DNA of 64,000 bases from Metopolophium dirhodum (lineage: Eukaryota; Arthropoda; Insecta; Hemiptera; Aphididae): positions 23,558,393 through 23,622,392 of the forward strand of contig NC_083568.1 of assembly GCF_019925205.1 (NCBI RefSeq), read 5' to 3'. A program made the translations under genes and the position numbers. The stretch's first letter is position 1. Each line of letters starts with the position of its first letter. Of the stretch, positions 49,501 to 61,887 are shown in pieces. The notes beneath the pieces are model-generated. The model worked only from the letters and a program-made list of their open reading frames with translations. It did no database searches and was not told the origin of the DNA.

Positions 49501-52342
49501 ATTGCACAAAACATTTAATGAATCAATAGTAAGCTAATGGTCCCTTAAACAAGATTTAGTGGCCCGTGATTGGTCCATTAAATTTTTAGTGAACCATTAA
49601 ATTTAATTAATTGTTTATGCAACCCAGCATTAGTATTTACCTGTCATATGCAGTATTGAGTTGGTTCAGACTGTCTTTTAATAAAGCAGTATCTTTATGT
49701 TTAGAGGGTACATATTGTTGACCTTGTCTATTTAATCTTCGAACGGTTTCACCAATGGCTGTAGTTTGCATTTCAGTCAAGTTTTGTTTTTGCAATAAGT
49801 CTTCTACAACAAGTAGATGAGGCCCGACATCTTCAGATTTGTAAGTCACTTCAATTTCCTATAATAGTAAACCGTATAATTATTGATCAGCATTCATAAA
49901 ATTCTTATTTCATTAAAATATTATTTGATATTCAAGATTACCTGTATGGTTGACAAAACTGTTTCTATCTCTCTAAGCATAGAAAACATGGTACTTATAT
50001 TGTTCAAATTTATTTTGCGACTTTCTAAAAGTTTTAAAAGATCTTTCCATCTCTGTAATACTTCTTCTTCCCTGTTTTTCACTCTCTGAGCTCCGTGGTA
50101 ATTTTCTTTAATCAACTCATCGCTCATGGCATTCAAATCGTGAAACCGTTCTTCTCTTGCCATGATGTCAGCGCTAATGGCCTCGTGCTTTTTTACCGTT
50201 GCATCGACTTGAGTTAAGCTATTGCCAAACCTAGGATCGTTCAGTACTTGGATCATTTCTTTTAGGTAACCGTCTCGAAGGACACTCTAAATTCAAAATA
50301 AAAATGTATAAAGTTAACACCCAAGAAATTAGTTTGATATTAATGTTTTGTATACCTTTTTTTCGAATTTGTAATTGAGTTGCTCCAAACGTTCTTGTCT
50401 CAATAGTTCCTCTCGTAGAGCAACTTCACGTTTATGTTCGGCCCTGTCTAAGGCTTCCCAGTTACGTTCAACATCGTGTATCAATTGTCCGTCTTGGGGT
50501 ATGAACACACCTTGGTTAAGCGATTTGAGTAGGGTATTTATATGGAAGTAAAGAGCTTCAATTTCACTTCGTTCTATGTACCTGAACACCGGAAACGAAT
50601 AATATGTAACATCAAAATGTAATATAAAACAAACTGGTCATACTTGGGAGGTTTTTCAACAGTCCGGTATTTTTTGAATGCTAATAGTTCACGCTGAATG
50701 CCTTCTAAAGAATTAGGGAAATTATGATTTTCTAGTTCTTTAATTTTCATTCGTATCCATTCTAACAAGTCTGAAGTCAGTTGTTCGTAAATAATTTTTT
50801 TCTTATCTATATCCATTAGTTGACCGAGTATCTAAAAAATATATTTTTATAATATTATTATCATTTCTAAATGCAGATGAAAACACGTAAAATTAACACA
50901 ACACTCGTTATAATGTCCATAAGAATAATTTAATTGTTGATAATAATAATCATTACGTTGGCTATTCTTCGTCCACTCTTCATTTCATTTTTCATCCTCG
51001 CAAACGTATGATAATACGAAGCGACGTACGTTATTACTGACTTTTCATCCGGTCTGCTTATGTCTACGTCTATTTTTTTCAAACAAAACACGACAGTATT
51101 ACTTGTTTAGCATTCGTACAAAATATTACAATAATAATATTATATTTCTCTCTGTTTCACCTTCGGCGTCGAGCAACCTGGGAATTCCCAATTCATTATT
51201 GGCTACATCGAAAGCTATGTTCAGGTTGTCGATGTTGGTATTCTTCTCGAGCGACGGAAAATCTAGTAGATCGGGCCGATGAGAGTGGATTAATGCATTG
51301 AATCCTAAGCCATTTCTCCAAGAACCTATATAGAAGTCAACATCGTGTTATTATATTTTATAACATAATATGGCGTACCTAGCTTATTACTATACAGCTC
51401 TAGGTATTTATTGTGTTTTGTTTTTTTCATGAAATATTACTGTTTTCGTTATTTATTTACTTGTAAAGTCTTGTATGTTAACGCCTTTGTAGCCATTCGT
51501 TTTACGCTGACACCATAAAAGCAAAGCGTCTTTAGCCGATTTTTTTTCACTGCTTTCATTTTCTTCGTCCTATTTTTTAATTTTTTTTAATTTTAGTATT
51601 ATGTCATTGTAATCATATATTAATATAGGTACATTTAATAAGCAATATTAAAATATCATAATATGTGTATTATGGTCAAGTCTTAAACACGATCATCATG
51701 ACTTACCACGTCGATTTCAATTTCTTGGATTTGAAATCTTAAGATAATCGTCCATATCAAACCCAAAATCAGTCGGGGATTTCCATCAACAATATCTTCG
51801 GCCCCGATGCTTTCCAATCTCACCTATAACGATAATTTGTGAATAATTATATTGTCTTCAATTTTTTAACAAAATTATATGATCTTAAATGTGCTGATGA
51901 TATTAATACAACCGATAAATGCAAAAAAAACGTTTTTGTAACAATACCTTTGTGTGGAGAAACGCTAAGCTTTTGTTGACGTTTTCCACCTTGTGCACCC
52001 TCATGCGCCCGTTATTTGGTTTGCCCAGTTTTTCGCCGGAAATTATTTCTAATAGTTTGAGAAGCTTTCTTCCGTCCGCCAAGTCCACAAACAAGTCGTC
52101 CACCTCCATTCTTACCTATATAATACGGTTAGCAAATAAAATACATTAATTAATATGTATATTTTGGCGACGGGCGCACACCGCTCCGATTTGGTTTGCA
52201 AATCTTCACAAAACGCTCTTACTTTTTGTAAAAATGAGTTCATCCATTTGGTAAAAGTCTTCTTTTGTATGTGTAGCCTCTCCTCCTGGAGGGCTTTAAT
52301 TCGCCCCTGTTCAAACTTAAGTACATCTTCCCTCTGCGTCAT
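31977..52342 (-). CDS. kst: Beta-heavy-spectrin (karst)
   Basis: This large gene, with dozens of exons, encodes a giant spectrin that with alpha-spectrin forms a membrane skeleton under apical epithelial membranes. The start is MTQREDVLKFEQGRIKALQE at the ATG 52340-52342, as in other arthropod karst proteins. Domains in order are CH1 and CH2 (50957-52342), spectrin repeats with an SH3 domain inserted early (48178-48667), a long array of 106-residue-type three-helix repeats down to about 36100, a charged linker, a PH domain (33825-34803), and a proline/serine-rich tail ending KKKATNL with TAA at 31977-31979. SH3 and PH together, plus a repeat count well above the 17 of ordinary beta-spectrin, distinguish it from beta-spectrin. 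The first eight and last six exons were checked by hand and join in frame with GT/AG borders. Introns are mostly 50-150 bp, with two near 0.85 kb (about 37320-38160 and 42700-43560). I saw no sign of disruption. Confidence 0.96.
33825..34803 (-). CDS. kst: karst PH domain exons
   Basis: Exons 34579-34803 and 33825-34102 join in frame. The first gives VEIQGFLDRKHELQSTGKKA and VRSWKTFYT; the second continues VLCGQLLCFFKDQEDF and ends with the C-terminal helix REMEEWVNKITFHAQL, whose invariant Trp is present. PH domains of beta spectrins bind phosphoinositides and bring the C-terminus to the membrane. Confidence 0.94.
36104..50831 (-). CDS. kst: karst spectrin-repeat array
   Basis: A long run of exons encodes three-helix spectrin repeats on both sides of the SH3. 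Typical features recur: W at helix A (for example ESWIQTREPVL), L-D-LG or YG-D linkers (LASLEYG, SNDDLGV, ASNDYGRDEDSVQTL), and HxxFExxL segments (LIRKHEAFEKTL, LQRKHLNLERELA). Exon borders follow no single repeat phase. The family usually has about 30 repeats; the length here fits, but I did not count each one. Confidence 0.92.
40531..40559. repeat. (ATT)n microsatellite in a karst intron
   Basis: About ten uninterrupted TTA/ATT units lie between two exons. Shorter arrays of the same motif occur at 33354-33376, 58183-58204 and 61546-61569. Confidence 0.9.
48178..48667 (-). CDS. kst: karst SH3 domain exons
   Basis: Two exons, 48464-48667 and 48178-48403, encode an SH3 domain split by one intron. 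VKSLYPFNGQGMTMTKGE joins VMFLLNKTNPDWWSVRKLNG and DGFVPANYVCEV. The ALYDY position (here SLYPF), the paired Trp and the PANYV end are present, so the peptide-binding face should be intact. It is followed by a very basic stretch with repeated KVRVKK-type motifs. An SH3 inserted in an early repeat is typical of beta-heavy-spectrin and absent from conventional beta-spectrin. Confidence 0.93.
50957..52342 (-). CDS. kst: karst actin-binding domain exons (CH1-CH2)
   Basis: Exons 52223-52342, 51948-52115, 51707-51823, 51461-51569, 51161-51325 and 50957-51069 join in frame. Landmarks are KKTFTKWMNSFL, LADGRKLLKLLEIISGEKLG, RMRVHKVENVNKSLAFLHTK, NPRLILGLIWTIILRFQIQE (CH1), and DALLLWCQRKT, GLGFNALIHSHRPDLLDF and DEKSVITYVASYYHTF (CH2). 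This tandem calponin-homology pair binds F-actin. Confidence 0.95.
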
Positions 52343-52371
52343 CTCGTGGCGTGTGATTCTTGAATTGGCAT
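52339..52371 (-). promoter_or_regulatory. Upstream ORF overlapping the karst start codon
   Basis: In the 5' leader, an ATG at 52369-52371 opens a 10-codon frame (MPIQESHATR). Its TGA stop overlaps the karst ATG in the sequence ATGA. The leader segment 52343-52380 begins after a splice acceptor (tttgtttcag, AG at 52381-52382), so at least one further 5' exon lies upstream. Such an overlap could let ribosomes reinitiate or lower initiation; that is inference. Confidence 0.6.
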
Positions 52372-52382
52372 TTTATAATACT

Positions 52383-55300
52383 GAAACAAAATAGAGGAAT
52401 TTCGAATAAAATACATGTATTGGTACGCGATATAAGTAAATAAATATAGTACTCGAAGTCAACTAATTCTCGATTGACAAAGTTCGACCCATATTGATAA
52501 AGTTATATCTATATCCATACGAGTATAGGTAGGTATTTAATATTTGTGCAATTATACGGATTATTAGGTAATCTCGAATTCCGAAATATATATTATCGCT
52601 TATATTGTCTATATATACGATGTCATATTATATTATCTATTACGATTTATACAATCGATATTGTATGTGTACAGGTGCAAAACTAGCCGAACTAACATAT
52701 TAAAATAGATACACTCGACAATATAAGCTGTATAATATACGGAAGATCGTGTTACTATAGTAATAATAATAGTAATATATTATTATTATGTTGTAAATAC
52801 TAAATACCTCTTCACAGATAAATGCAAGTTTATTGCTCAATTAGTATAAATCTATTATAGACTATAATAGTAGATGCGTTCTGTGCTGTCATGTCACTGA
52901 AGCCAACACAATATGAGACGATAGAAACATAATAAACCACGTGTTAGCCATTAGGTATACCCTTAGGTATATGCCTGTATAGTGTCTAAAATATAAACCT
53001 ATACCTACCTATAAATATGGGTAATAAGCAAATTATATATACCTAATAATAATTAAAAATAAAATGAGTCATTTATTTAAACAATTACTCAAATGTTATG
53101 TAACGATCGAACAATAAAAGTTTGAAACATTATACAGGAAGTATTATTATTATTATTATTTTTTAAATAAATGTACATAAGTAATATAGTTTATACATAT
53201 ACACATCACACACTCACACATTAAATTCGTTGTTTTTGTTAAAACGCTTCATACGTTACGGCAACTGTCAAGCCCCATCTAGAGAGTTGTATGGTTTCTA
53301 TTAATTTTGAAGCCAGACTAGTTTGCCAGGGCCCTAAATAAATTTAATCCAATTTTAAGGTGTGTTAATCGATGAGTGCGGCTTTTGGCTTGGACAAATT
53401 GGACAAGTATAATTTTATTTCAAAGCTCTTATAGTATATATTATTATAATACATTCCCTGATTTTGAATGATTTCACGAAGAAATGGTTTTTTCTCCCAA
53501 TATAACTTCTTATTGGATTACAATATTGGATAAATAATATAATATTATATAGTTTTTCGGTAGGTATAGCTTTAAATTCAAAATCAAGAGAAAGAAAAAA
53601 TTGCTTTATTTGCATATATAGGTCTGTATCGTATTTAACATTCAATTTATTTTTATTGTACCTAATATATTATTATTGGACAAAGTGAAATTAATCTATA
53701 AAATACTGAATCTCGTTAAATAGGTAATAATAGTAAAAAAAAAACGTGAAATATTCAACTACATAAAATTAAGTAACTGTAAAAATGTTAGACATTTTAT
53801 ATTTTATTTTGTCGATTGCTGACAAGCTGTTTGAGATAGACCTGTAAATTAAAATGAGTGTAAACTAAAATAATATACGTTTGAATAATCGATAAGTTAT
53901 CGGCAATGTTTGGCTTTGATTAATTATGAAAATGTATAAGTACATGACTTTGTCGCCTCCGTAAACACGTATTGTTAATACTAATCGTGTTTGGGTATAC
54001 TTAAAAATGTAATTACAATATATTATGTAGGTAGGTGTTAGTTTGTTATTCATAACTATAAAGTGTCGAACGAAAGTGTGAAACACGTCGATGTTCAATA
54101 GTTAGTAGATTTATTTTTAACTTCAATGTTCCGGGATAGGTATACTGAAATGATATTGTGTACTTTCAACTTGACGATTATCAATGCGATTACTGACCTA
54201 CAGTCGTAGGTTTGGTGTTTACAGTGTTTCATTTCACATTTACATAGATGATAATATTACTACCTAGCTGATTTCAAGGTAGATAGGCTTGGTATTCACG
54301 TTCTATCCTTGAGCTTATACTTTATAGCATAAACTCATCGTTATGAAATGACACGTAATTACATTTTCGTGAGAAGTGAATAACACATATTATATTATTA
54401 AATTATTGTTTCAACAATGTATCAGCACCTATATAATATAGAATTCGAAACCATGTACTGAAGTGTATAACTAAGTTAGAATAGAGCGAGATTCTGTATA
54501 ATATTACTATCATTTAAAACCAACAGAGAATGTAATTGATAATTATATTTTAAAACGTTACGATACATTATTACTCCATTATCGTGCAGTTTATTAGTAT
54601 CCATAATATTATCATACCTATGTCTTAGCTATAATATTATATTGTTATATTATTACAGAAAACACATTTTTGTATAAATAAATATAAATAATATAACACG
54701 AATGTGTTTGTATTGTCTATCGAAATACGCATAGGTATAGGAAGTGTATAATATAGCAATATATAGGTAACTTACTAGTTACTGGTATAGTACCAATCGC
54801 ATAAACAAGTATTACCTATTACCTAGCTGACTATGCGTCCTATACACAATGTGCATATTATATTTATGTATATTATATACATTTCAACATTTGTATCGTT
54901 ATTGATGCTAAGGTTCGTATTATGCCCGAAGAAAAATCTCACGGTGAGAGGAATTTTATACTAAACTTAGATTTCTATATTATTGATATTATCATTATTT
55001 TATATATTATATATACTTTATAAATAGGTAGGTACAATAATAATCAATATAGTTAATATTGATGTAACTACATAATATTATACCTATATTTTTTTTCAGG
55101 ACGTCGCGATGAAACAGTTGATGGCGAATGATGAATGGGTTTTATTTGTTGGCATTGACAAATGTTGATGTATTATTTATTGTTAATATATTTATAATCC
55201 AAACCTATAAAATTTTTTTATCGGATTGTACTTTTTATAAGCAAAAAAGAAATCGATTGTTCCTCGTATTTCCGTTTTAAATATACCAATACAGGTATGA

Positions 55301-58300
55301 TTATCGTACACATATTTGTATCAACATTATTATTTGGTTCGAAAATTACTATAAATTCGAATTTTGAATTCATTCTTTGGTAGATCATAATTTATATCTA
55401 CATCATTTAGGTCAAATATTACATTATATTTCATATGATTTAAGAATTATTGTACCTATTACTAAAACGCATATTGTGTTTATAATAATATAATTATATA
55501 TGTTTAATATGTATGAAACACATTTTTTTAGAATATTAAATGCATTTTATTATGTTACCGATATTATATCATAAACAAATTTAAAATATATATTTAATGA
55601 TAAAATTAGTTTTCATTTTTCGATAGTAATTTTAATTTTTGCTACCTTTAACGCTATCTATGACTAAAAAATACGTTTTTCGCGTTGACAATACATTTCG
55701 AATTTATAGTTATAGAATAATAGAATATAGATGGTGGTGATAACATAACTTTATATACCCACTAACTTAATAATTCTATAAATTATTCTATTATCATTAA
55801 CATTATTGAAATTCCGTTGTTCTATATTATGTTGATCTATAAATCAACAATTCTAAATATGTAATATGTATTAAAATTTTCAGTAAAACTATTTAAACTA
55901 TAACTAGATAGATAAAATGGGCACAGCAAATATTATATGCTATCTCTTTATAGTTTTTTTTTTTACTTCTGTAAATTTAAAGAACTGTTAATCAAACTAC
56001 ACGTTTTATGACATTTAAATGTCCATAAAATCGTTTTTGATAAATTATTTGTATTTTACTAGAAATCTTAACATTTAATTTTACCATGTAAAACTCGTAC
56101 ATAATTCGACCATTACGAATGGGAAGGAAAAAACATGTGGCCTAACGCGTACTTCTCATTTTAGGTTGTAACACGATTTTCGATTATATTACAGTTTTAA
56201 ATGTAATTCATATTATTATGTTTTTATTTTGTTTTCCATGAATGATGCCAATTCTTGTGAGGTCTCATCTTACGTATGTATTTGAATGGATTTCGAGTGC
56301 AACTAATTTGCAATAGATAAAAATAATGGCGATGTACAGCTAGTCACGATTAAAGGAATATAATATAGACATATCATACCTATAAGTCCACATTTAACTG
56401 CAGGGGAGTAGTGCCAAGTGGTAAGCATATATAAAGTCGATTGAAATGATTTCAAAATAACTGTTTTTAGAGCTGAATCGTATTTTTTTACTGGAAATGG
56501 ATAAAATTATCAATTTAAAAATAAATAATATTCCTACTTAGTGTTATGCATATAATAATTATTCAGTTGGACGACCGGACTCGAAAGAAAAATGTACATT
56601 CATGTTTTATACATAATATTTTATATTATACTCTTATTATAGTATAATGACATATTTTGACTGTAATCTATGCTGAAAGTGCTGAAACATTATAAATTTT
56701 AATTTTAATAAAATGTTTTAACAACAGACCATTTTATCGTGATAAGTATTTATGACCTTTGGTGTTATATAGTTATTAAGTGTACAAGTGTACTAAAAAC
56801 TGTTTAAAATCAATAAATCCAAAAATAATAAGATAATACTATTACAAGTCATAATTAATAAGTGTCATTATACTGTCGTAATCAATTTACTATAGAAGCA
56901 TAAATACTTCAAAATGAGAAAGAAAATTTGAAATTAATTATTAAACTATAATTTTAAATTTTAAACAATATTAAAAAAACAATAAGTGCTCTATGGTATT
57001 TTATATTACGTAGATGTGAAATTTAACTACTTTTTTTTTCTTATTTTTAAATTCTGTCGATAAATGATTGTAAAATAAAAACGCAATTACTTCGAATATA
57101 ATAAAGTCATATAGTCATGAAGAACCCAATATGCTTGTAGTTGAAAATTATGATGACAACAAATTAAAAACCATCAAAATACAAATAAAATAATACGATA
57201 ACGTATACACAGGTACATTGGCATACATTGGTATGACGTATAGTATTATACTCTAATGTAGCAATATTAAGATCAAATGAAAAGAGAACAATTTCGCTAA
57301 AAGTGTTATATTATATTTATAGGTACGTATCTTATAGCCTATAGGTATGTATCTTATATGGTGGGATTCATCAAGCATTATTATCATCTCCTCGGCCCTC
57401 CTTTTGTCTTAATGATTATCTTTATAGGCATACTTAAGGACCATATATTTTCAAATATTTAGATTTCTTTTTCATTATCAGGCGAGTTAACAGGAGTGTT
57501 TTGTGGCGACACAAATATAATTTTTCCAAATGAGCACCCGCAGTTAACTTTTTTTTTTATTATAAATAGCTGGAAACGCTTCATATAAGTTAAAAATGAA
57601 TAAAGTAATTTTAGAGCAAAGAAAACTGCCAATATAAAAAGTTAAATAAACAAAGGAAAAAATACTTTTCCGTGAATTTTACAAAGGTTTTTTATTATTA
57701 TATATAATGTATATCACGCAGTATACAATTTAATTTCTTTTCATCGTTTATTTAAACTTGGATTATTTTTTAATATTAAAAAACATTTTACGAGATTGTC
57801 GTGAAAATATTATTTATTTTGAAAACTACTATACTATGTATAATAAGTTCTAAATTTTCGACTCGCACGAGTATTGTAACAACTAAAAATACTCGAAAAT
57901 ATCGCATTATAATATTTAATCGGCCAAGTGTGCGTAAATCTTAATATTCATATTATTTTTTCTCCGACGTATATTCGTGTCCCGCACCTCTGTCGTAGAC
58001 AGTCGCATAACGCGCGAACTACTAGTGAATAGGAAAATATAATAATTATTATTATCATTATTATTATTATTACTATTGTCGGAACTCAGAAGATAATTAT
58101 TATTTGTCGAACATCGCCGTGCCTAATGCGCTGCAGTGATTATACAATAAAAATTAATACACAGTGATATAGCAATGATAATTATTATTATTATTATTAT
58201 TATTACTATTGCATGGGATATACGCTGCATGTGAATATAATATTATTTATTATATATCATATACTACTGCAGCGGTGATATTACATAATCTATCATTATA

Positions 58301-58348
58301 TTATATTACGACCGAAGAAGAAATGTGAGAAATTCAAAGCGCACAATA
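52383..58348. other. Non-coding upstream region of karst
   Basis: About 6 kb of AT-rich DNA without recognisable coding exons. It must contain the remaining 5' untranslated exon(s) and the promoter of karst, unless these lie further right. 57960-58020 is locally GC-richer (ttcgtgtcccgcacctctgt) and is a candidate start region, but I saw no decisive core-promoter motif. Confidence 0.45.
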
Positions 58349-58492
58349 ATGCGTGTAGGTAAATACGCGCGTTCGGCGTTTGGCATATTATTATTATTAT
58401 TATACATATACACAGTGACTGCACACGCACATAATGTGGAAGGAAACAGCAGAAGGCCTGACAATGCCATCCTTGTTAGTAAATTTTGTCGT
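58349..58492 (+). CDS. Candidate first exon of a secreted protein
   Basis: From the ATG at 58349 the frame encodes 48 residues, beginning with a basic stretch (MRVGKYARSA), a hydrophobic core (FGILLLLLYIYTV) and a small-residue cleavage region (TAHA), all typical of a signal peptide. It continues HNVEGNSRRPDNAILVSKFC and ends at a strong donor CGT|GTAAGT. I found no partner exon: joining in phase 0 straight to the exon at 63655 would give an immediate TGA. It could be a short secreted peptide or an effector precursor, or a chance frame. Confidence 0.42.
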
Positions 58493-61136
58493 GTAAGTCA
58501 TTTGGCGCGCGTGTGAAACCGCGGTCCCGTCATTGTACACGACGATATTGATTAGCACACATACTGCTAAGTCTACTTATAAGTCATACATTATTATAAC
58601 GTATATATATATAATATGTACCTTCTGTACTGTGCAATATATATATATACACCGCCGCAGCCGAGTGCATTATCAGACGTACGCGCACGTATACTATATA
58701 ATATATGATGTATAATGGATATAATATATATACATATGATGTATAATGGATATATATATGGACGGCCGGAATAATAATATGTCAGTGACCCGGTGTTTAT
58801 GTACCTATGGTCTACGGATAAGTAATATAAAAGGCCGGGGACACCTCGCGATGATGATGGACGATGATGGTCTATCGAAAATTTCAATGTCGACGATGTA
58901 CCTATATATATGGCTACATAATATTATATGAATTCGTTCTTATTATGTTATTAAAACTATTTTTTGCCGATTACTTGTGCATTATACCGGGTAATCCATA
59001 TTACGAACTAACAGTAATTATTATAATACCGGTATAGGTTATAACCGACTACTTGGTATACGCACTATTAGGTACGTTGATGTTTTTGGAAATAAAAACA
59101 TGCACAATATACCTAGTATATGTATATATACACGTAAATGGCTAACCATAATTTGATTTTTGTAGTCTGAAGAAGAATATTTTTCTACAAAATATGTATT
59201 ATTGGTATTATGCAGGCATGGAATATCGATAGTGACGAAAATTTGATTTTTTTCTACAAAAATATAGTACCTATAGGCATAATAGTACTTCGCATTGCGA
59301 AATAAAAAAACATTTACATTTGACCGAAAAAATGAATACTTATATAGGAGCAGTATAGCGGTAAATTGATCATTCATAATATATTAAAGAAACTATTAGG
59401 AAAATTATCATATTTTTGTGTTCTTATGGAAAAAAACGGATTATAACGAGTGACGAAAAAAACATCCATATATGTACATTATATTATAGACGCTGTTTTT
59501 TTGTACCACACACACACACACACACATATATATTTATTTTAACCTTTATCTACGTCATGCTACACAGTAAAAAACTCAAAGTACGGTGATTTTCTCAGTC
59601 AACAAAACGAATCGGTCGATTGCATCGGTAATACGCGCATCTAAAACAACCCGATGCGTTTTGAATAAAAAAAAAAAGTAATAATAAAACGTTGGCAAAT
59701 ATTTTGTATTAAAAAAAAAAGTTCTTGAAAGGGTTTATTTATTATTATATATGTTGCTTTTTTCTCTGTAATGGAAGCCTGTGGGCTATTTAATTTGTTA
59801 TTGTTGCATTTCGGTGGAACGCATTATTATTATTTTATCGTACAGCCAATTGCATTCTTATATTGCTGTAGAGAATTTTTTTCGTTTTACCGTCTATTAT
59901 TGATAATACTTAGGTACATATTACTTATTATACACCGCCTTTAGAAGGAACTAAAATACTTTATTACATTATAACAATACCAACACTTACCTCGATATAA
60001 TATTTTAATATGTATTAGGTACGCTAAATCAGTATTATAAGCTGAAACTTTGAAGCTCTGAAGCTTTTTGGTTCTTATTAATAAATATAAATATTATTAA
60101 TTTAATTTGTATATTTATTAATTATTGTTAATATCTCAAGAAATACTATTTATTGGTTGTTGTTGTTTTTCTTGTAAGCGTTAACTCTGGCATAAACCCT
60201 ACTACAGTTTAGAGTATACATTATAAACCAATCAAACATTGTTTATTTTTCGAAACAATAGTTACGAAACTGTTTTACCATAGTGTATGGTACCTATATA
60301 ATATAGCAATATTCAATAATAACTTTTGTTAACGTCTACATGGTCAATTACAGCGATAAAAATATAAGATTACTTAAATACAATAATGCTATTTATATTA
60401 TTTTCATATTATTTTCATATATACTCTTATAATAAGTTTAACAATATTGTTTCACGATGTATTTTCTATAGTTACCTATGTCCGTAATAATAATATCGTC
60501 TTAGCTATACGGCATGCGAGTTTCGCTCGATATGCCTATATTATATAGTTTCATTGAAAATCGTTCGATTAATGATATTGCCTATGTGTGCGTATTGCGT
60601 ATATCAATACGTCATCGTCATTATAATATTAATTATCATATAGTGACAATTGTAATGGTTATATACCTATACATTAATCGTTAATTAATATTCAATATAA
60701 TTTACGAAAATATACATTTGTATATTATATGAAAACACCGAGACAGACAGTCAACAAAACATCCTCAATGGTTAAATAAGTAATACCAAAACATAGTACC
60801 TAACATTAAACGCGCATCGATATATTTATTCAATTCTCATAGTATAGGTATATTGACCTCAATATGGTATCGGAAATTAAACATGTATAATGTATAATAT
60901 ATTATTACATATTACATACACGTATATAGTCGCATCGATAATTAACCTATAGACGTAACCAATAACCGCGTTATTAATTTCATTGATGTTTAAACATGCA
61001 ACTACACAAAGTGTTATAGGTATAGTCGTAAATGGTGCTGCAGGTTATCAATGTCGGAAAATTTTTATTGATGAGTGATGAACGATGAATGACATAACAT
61101 AATACTATGAAGCAACTCGCATAAATAAATTTATTA
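58493..61136. other. Non-coding, AT-rich
   Basis: No supported gene. It has TATA-rich stretches (58600-58760) and a CA microsatellite followed by TA (about 59507-59530). It may be an intron of a plus-strand gene or intergenic. Confidence 0.45.
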
Positions 61137-61887
61137 CTAGCAGACACGGCAATGCTTTGCTATTGCTAGGTTTTTGTGATTGTTTCAACTCCTTTTGTGT
61201 GTAACACGCCGTGGAAGCAATGTCTTTTCAAGTGTAAATGATATTATATTTTAATTTATAGCCATCCCGACCGGCGTTGTCCGTGAGATTCGCTTGTGAT
61301 TATGCGAGCAGTATATTATTATTATCAGTAGGTAAGGCAATCTACTAGCGGTGGATCACGGACCTCGCGTGGTGCGCACGTAAGTGTATAATTTAACTCT
61401 AAAGTATCAAGTTATACAATCAATTAACACTAAATTCTAACCTAACCCAACCATACTAAAATCGGATAAAAAAAAACAAACATTCGTATGTATAGATAAA
61501 AAAAGAAAAAATAAGAAAAAGTAAAAATAAGAAAAAAACAATGCAATTAATAATAATAATAATAATAATTACTATTGTTTAGACCAATAGCAACCATTTA
61601 TAAACAAAATTTCCAAAAAAAAACAATTCAAAAAATTTGTCCACCATGGTTTGAACTCGAGACTGTTTAACTTTGACAAGTTTGAATCCCTGTTTGAAAA
61701 CCTCCCCTGTTTGAACCTCTTATTTACTTTTTTCGCAACAAAATGTAGCCTATAATCTCTTTCCCCGAGATCTACAATCTATCTCTGTACCAAATTTAAT
61801 CGCAATCGGATGAACGGTTTAGGAATGCATAAAGGACACCGCGAGCAAGACACTGTTTGTCTTTTGTATATACATATTACATATAGA
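61137..61887 (-). mobile_element. Non-autonomous Helitron, 751 bp
   Basis: On the minus strand it starts TCTATATGTAATATGTATAT after a host A (plus 61888 is T). It ends ATTGCCGTGTCTGCTAG before a host T (plus 61136 is A). A clean hairpin GCAAT/ATTGC lies about 11 bp before the CTAG end. Both termini and the A/T junction fit the Helitron rule. The interior shares stretches with the element at 23499-24124. No protein is encoded. Confidence 0.87.

Noticed and set aside
58594..59377. Minus-strand frames of 97 and 112 codons
   Set aside because: They are Tyr/Ile-rich translations of TA-repeat DNA without protein-like features.
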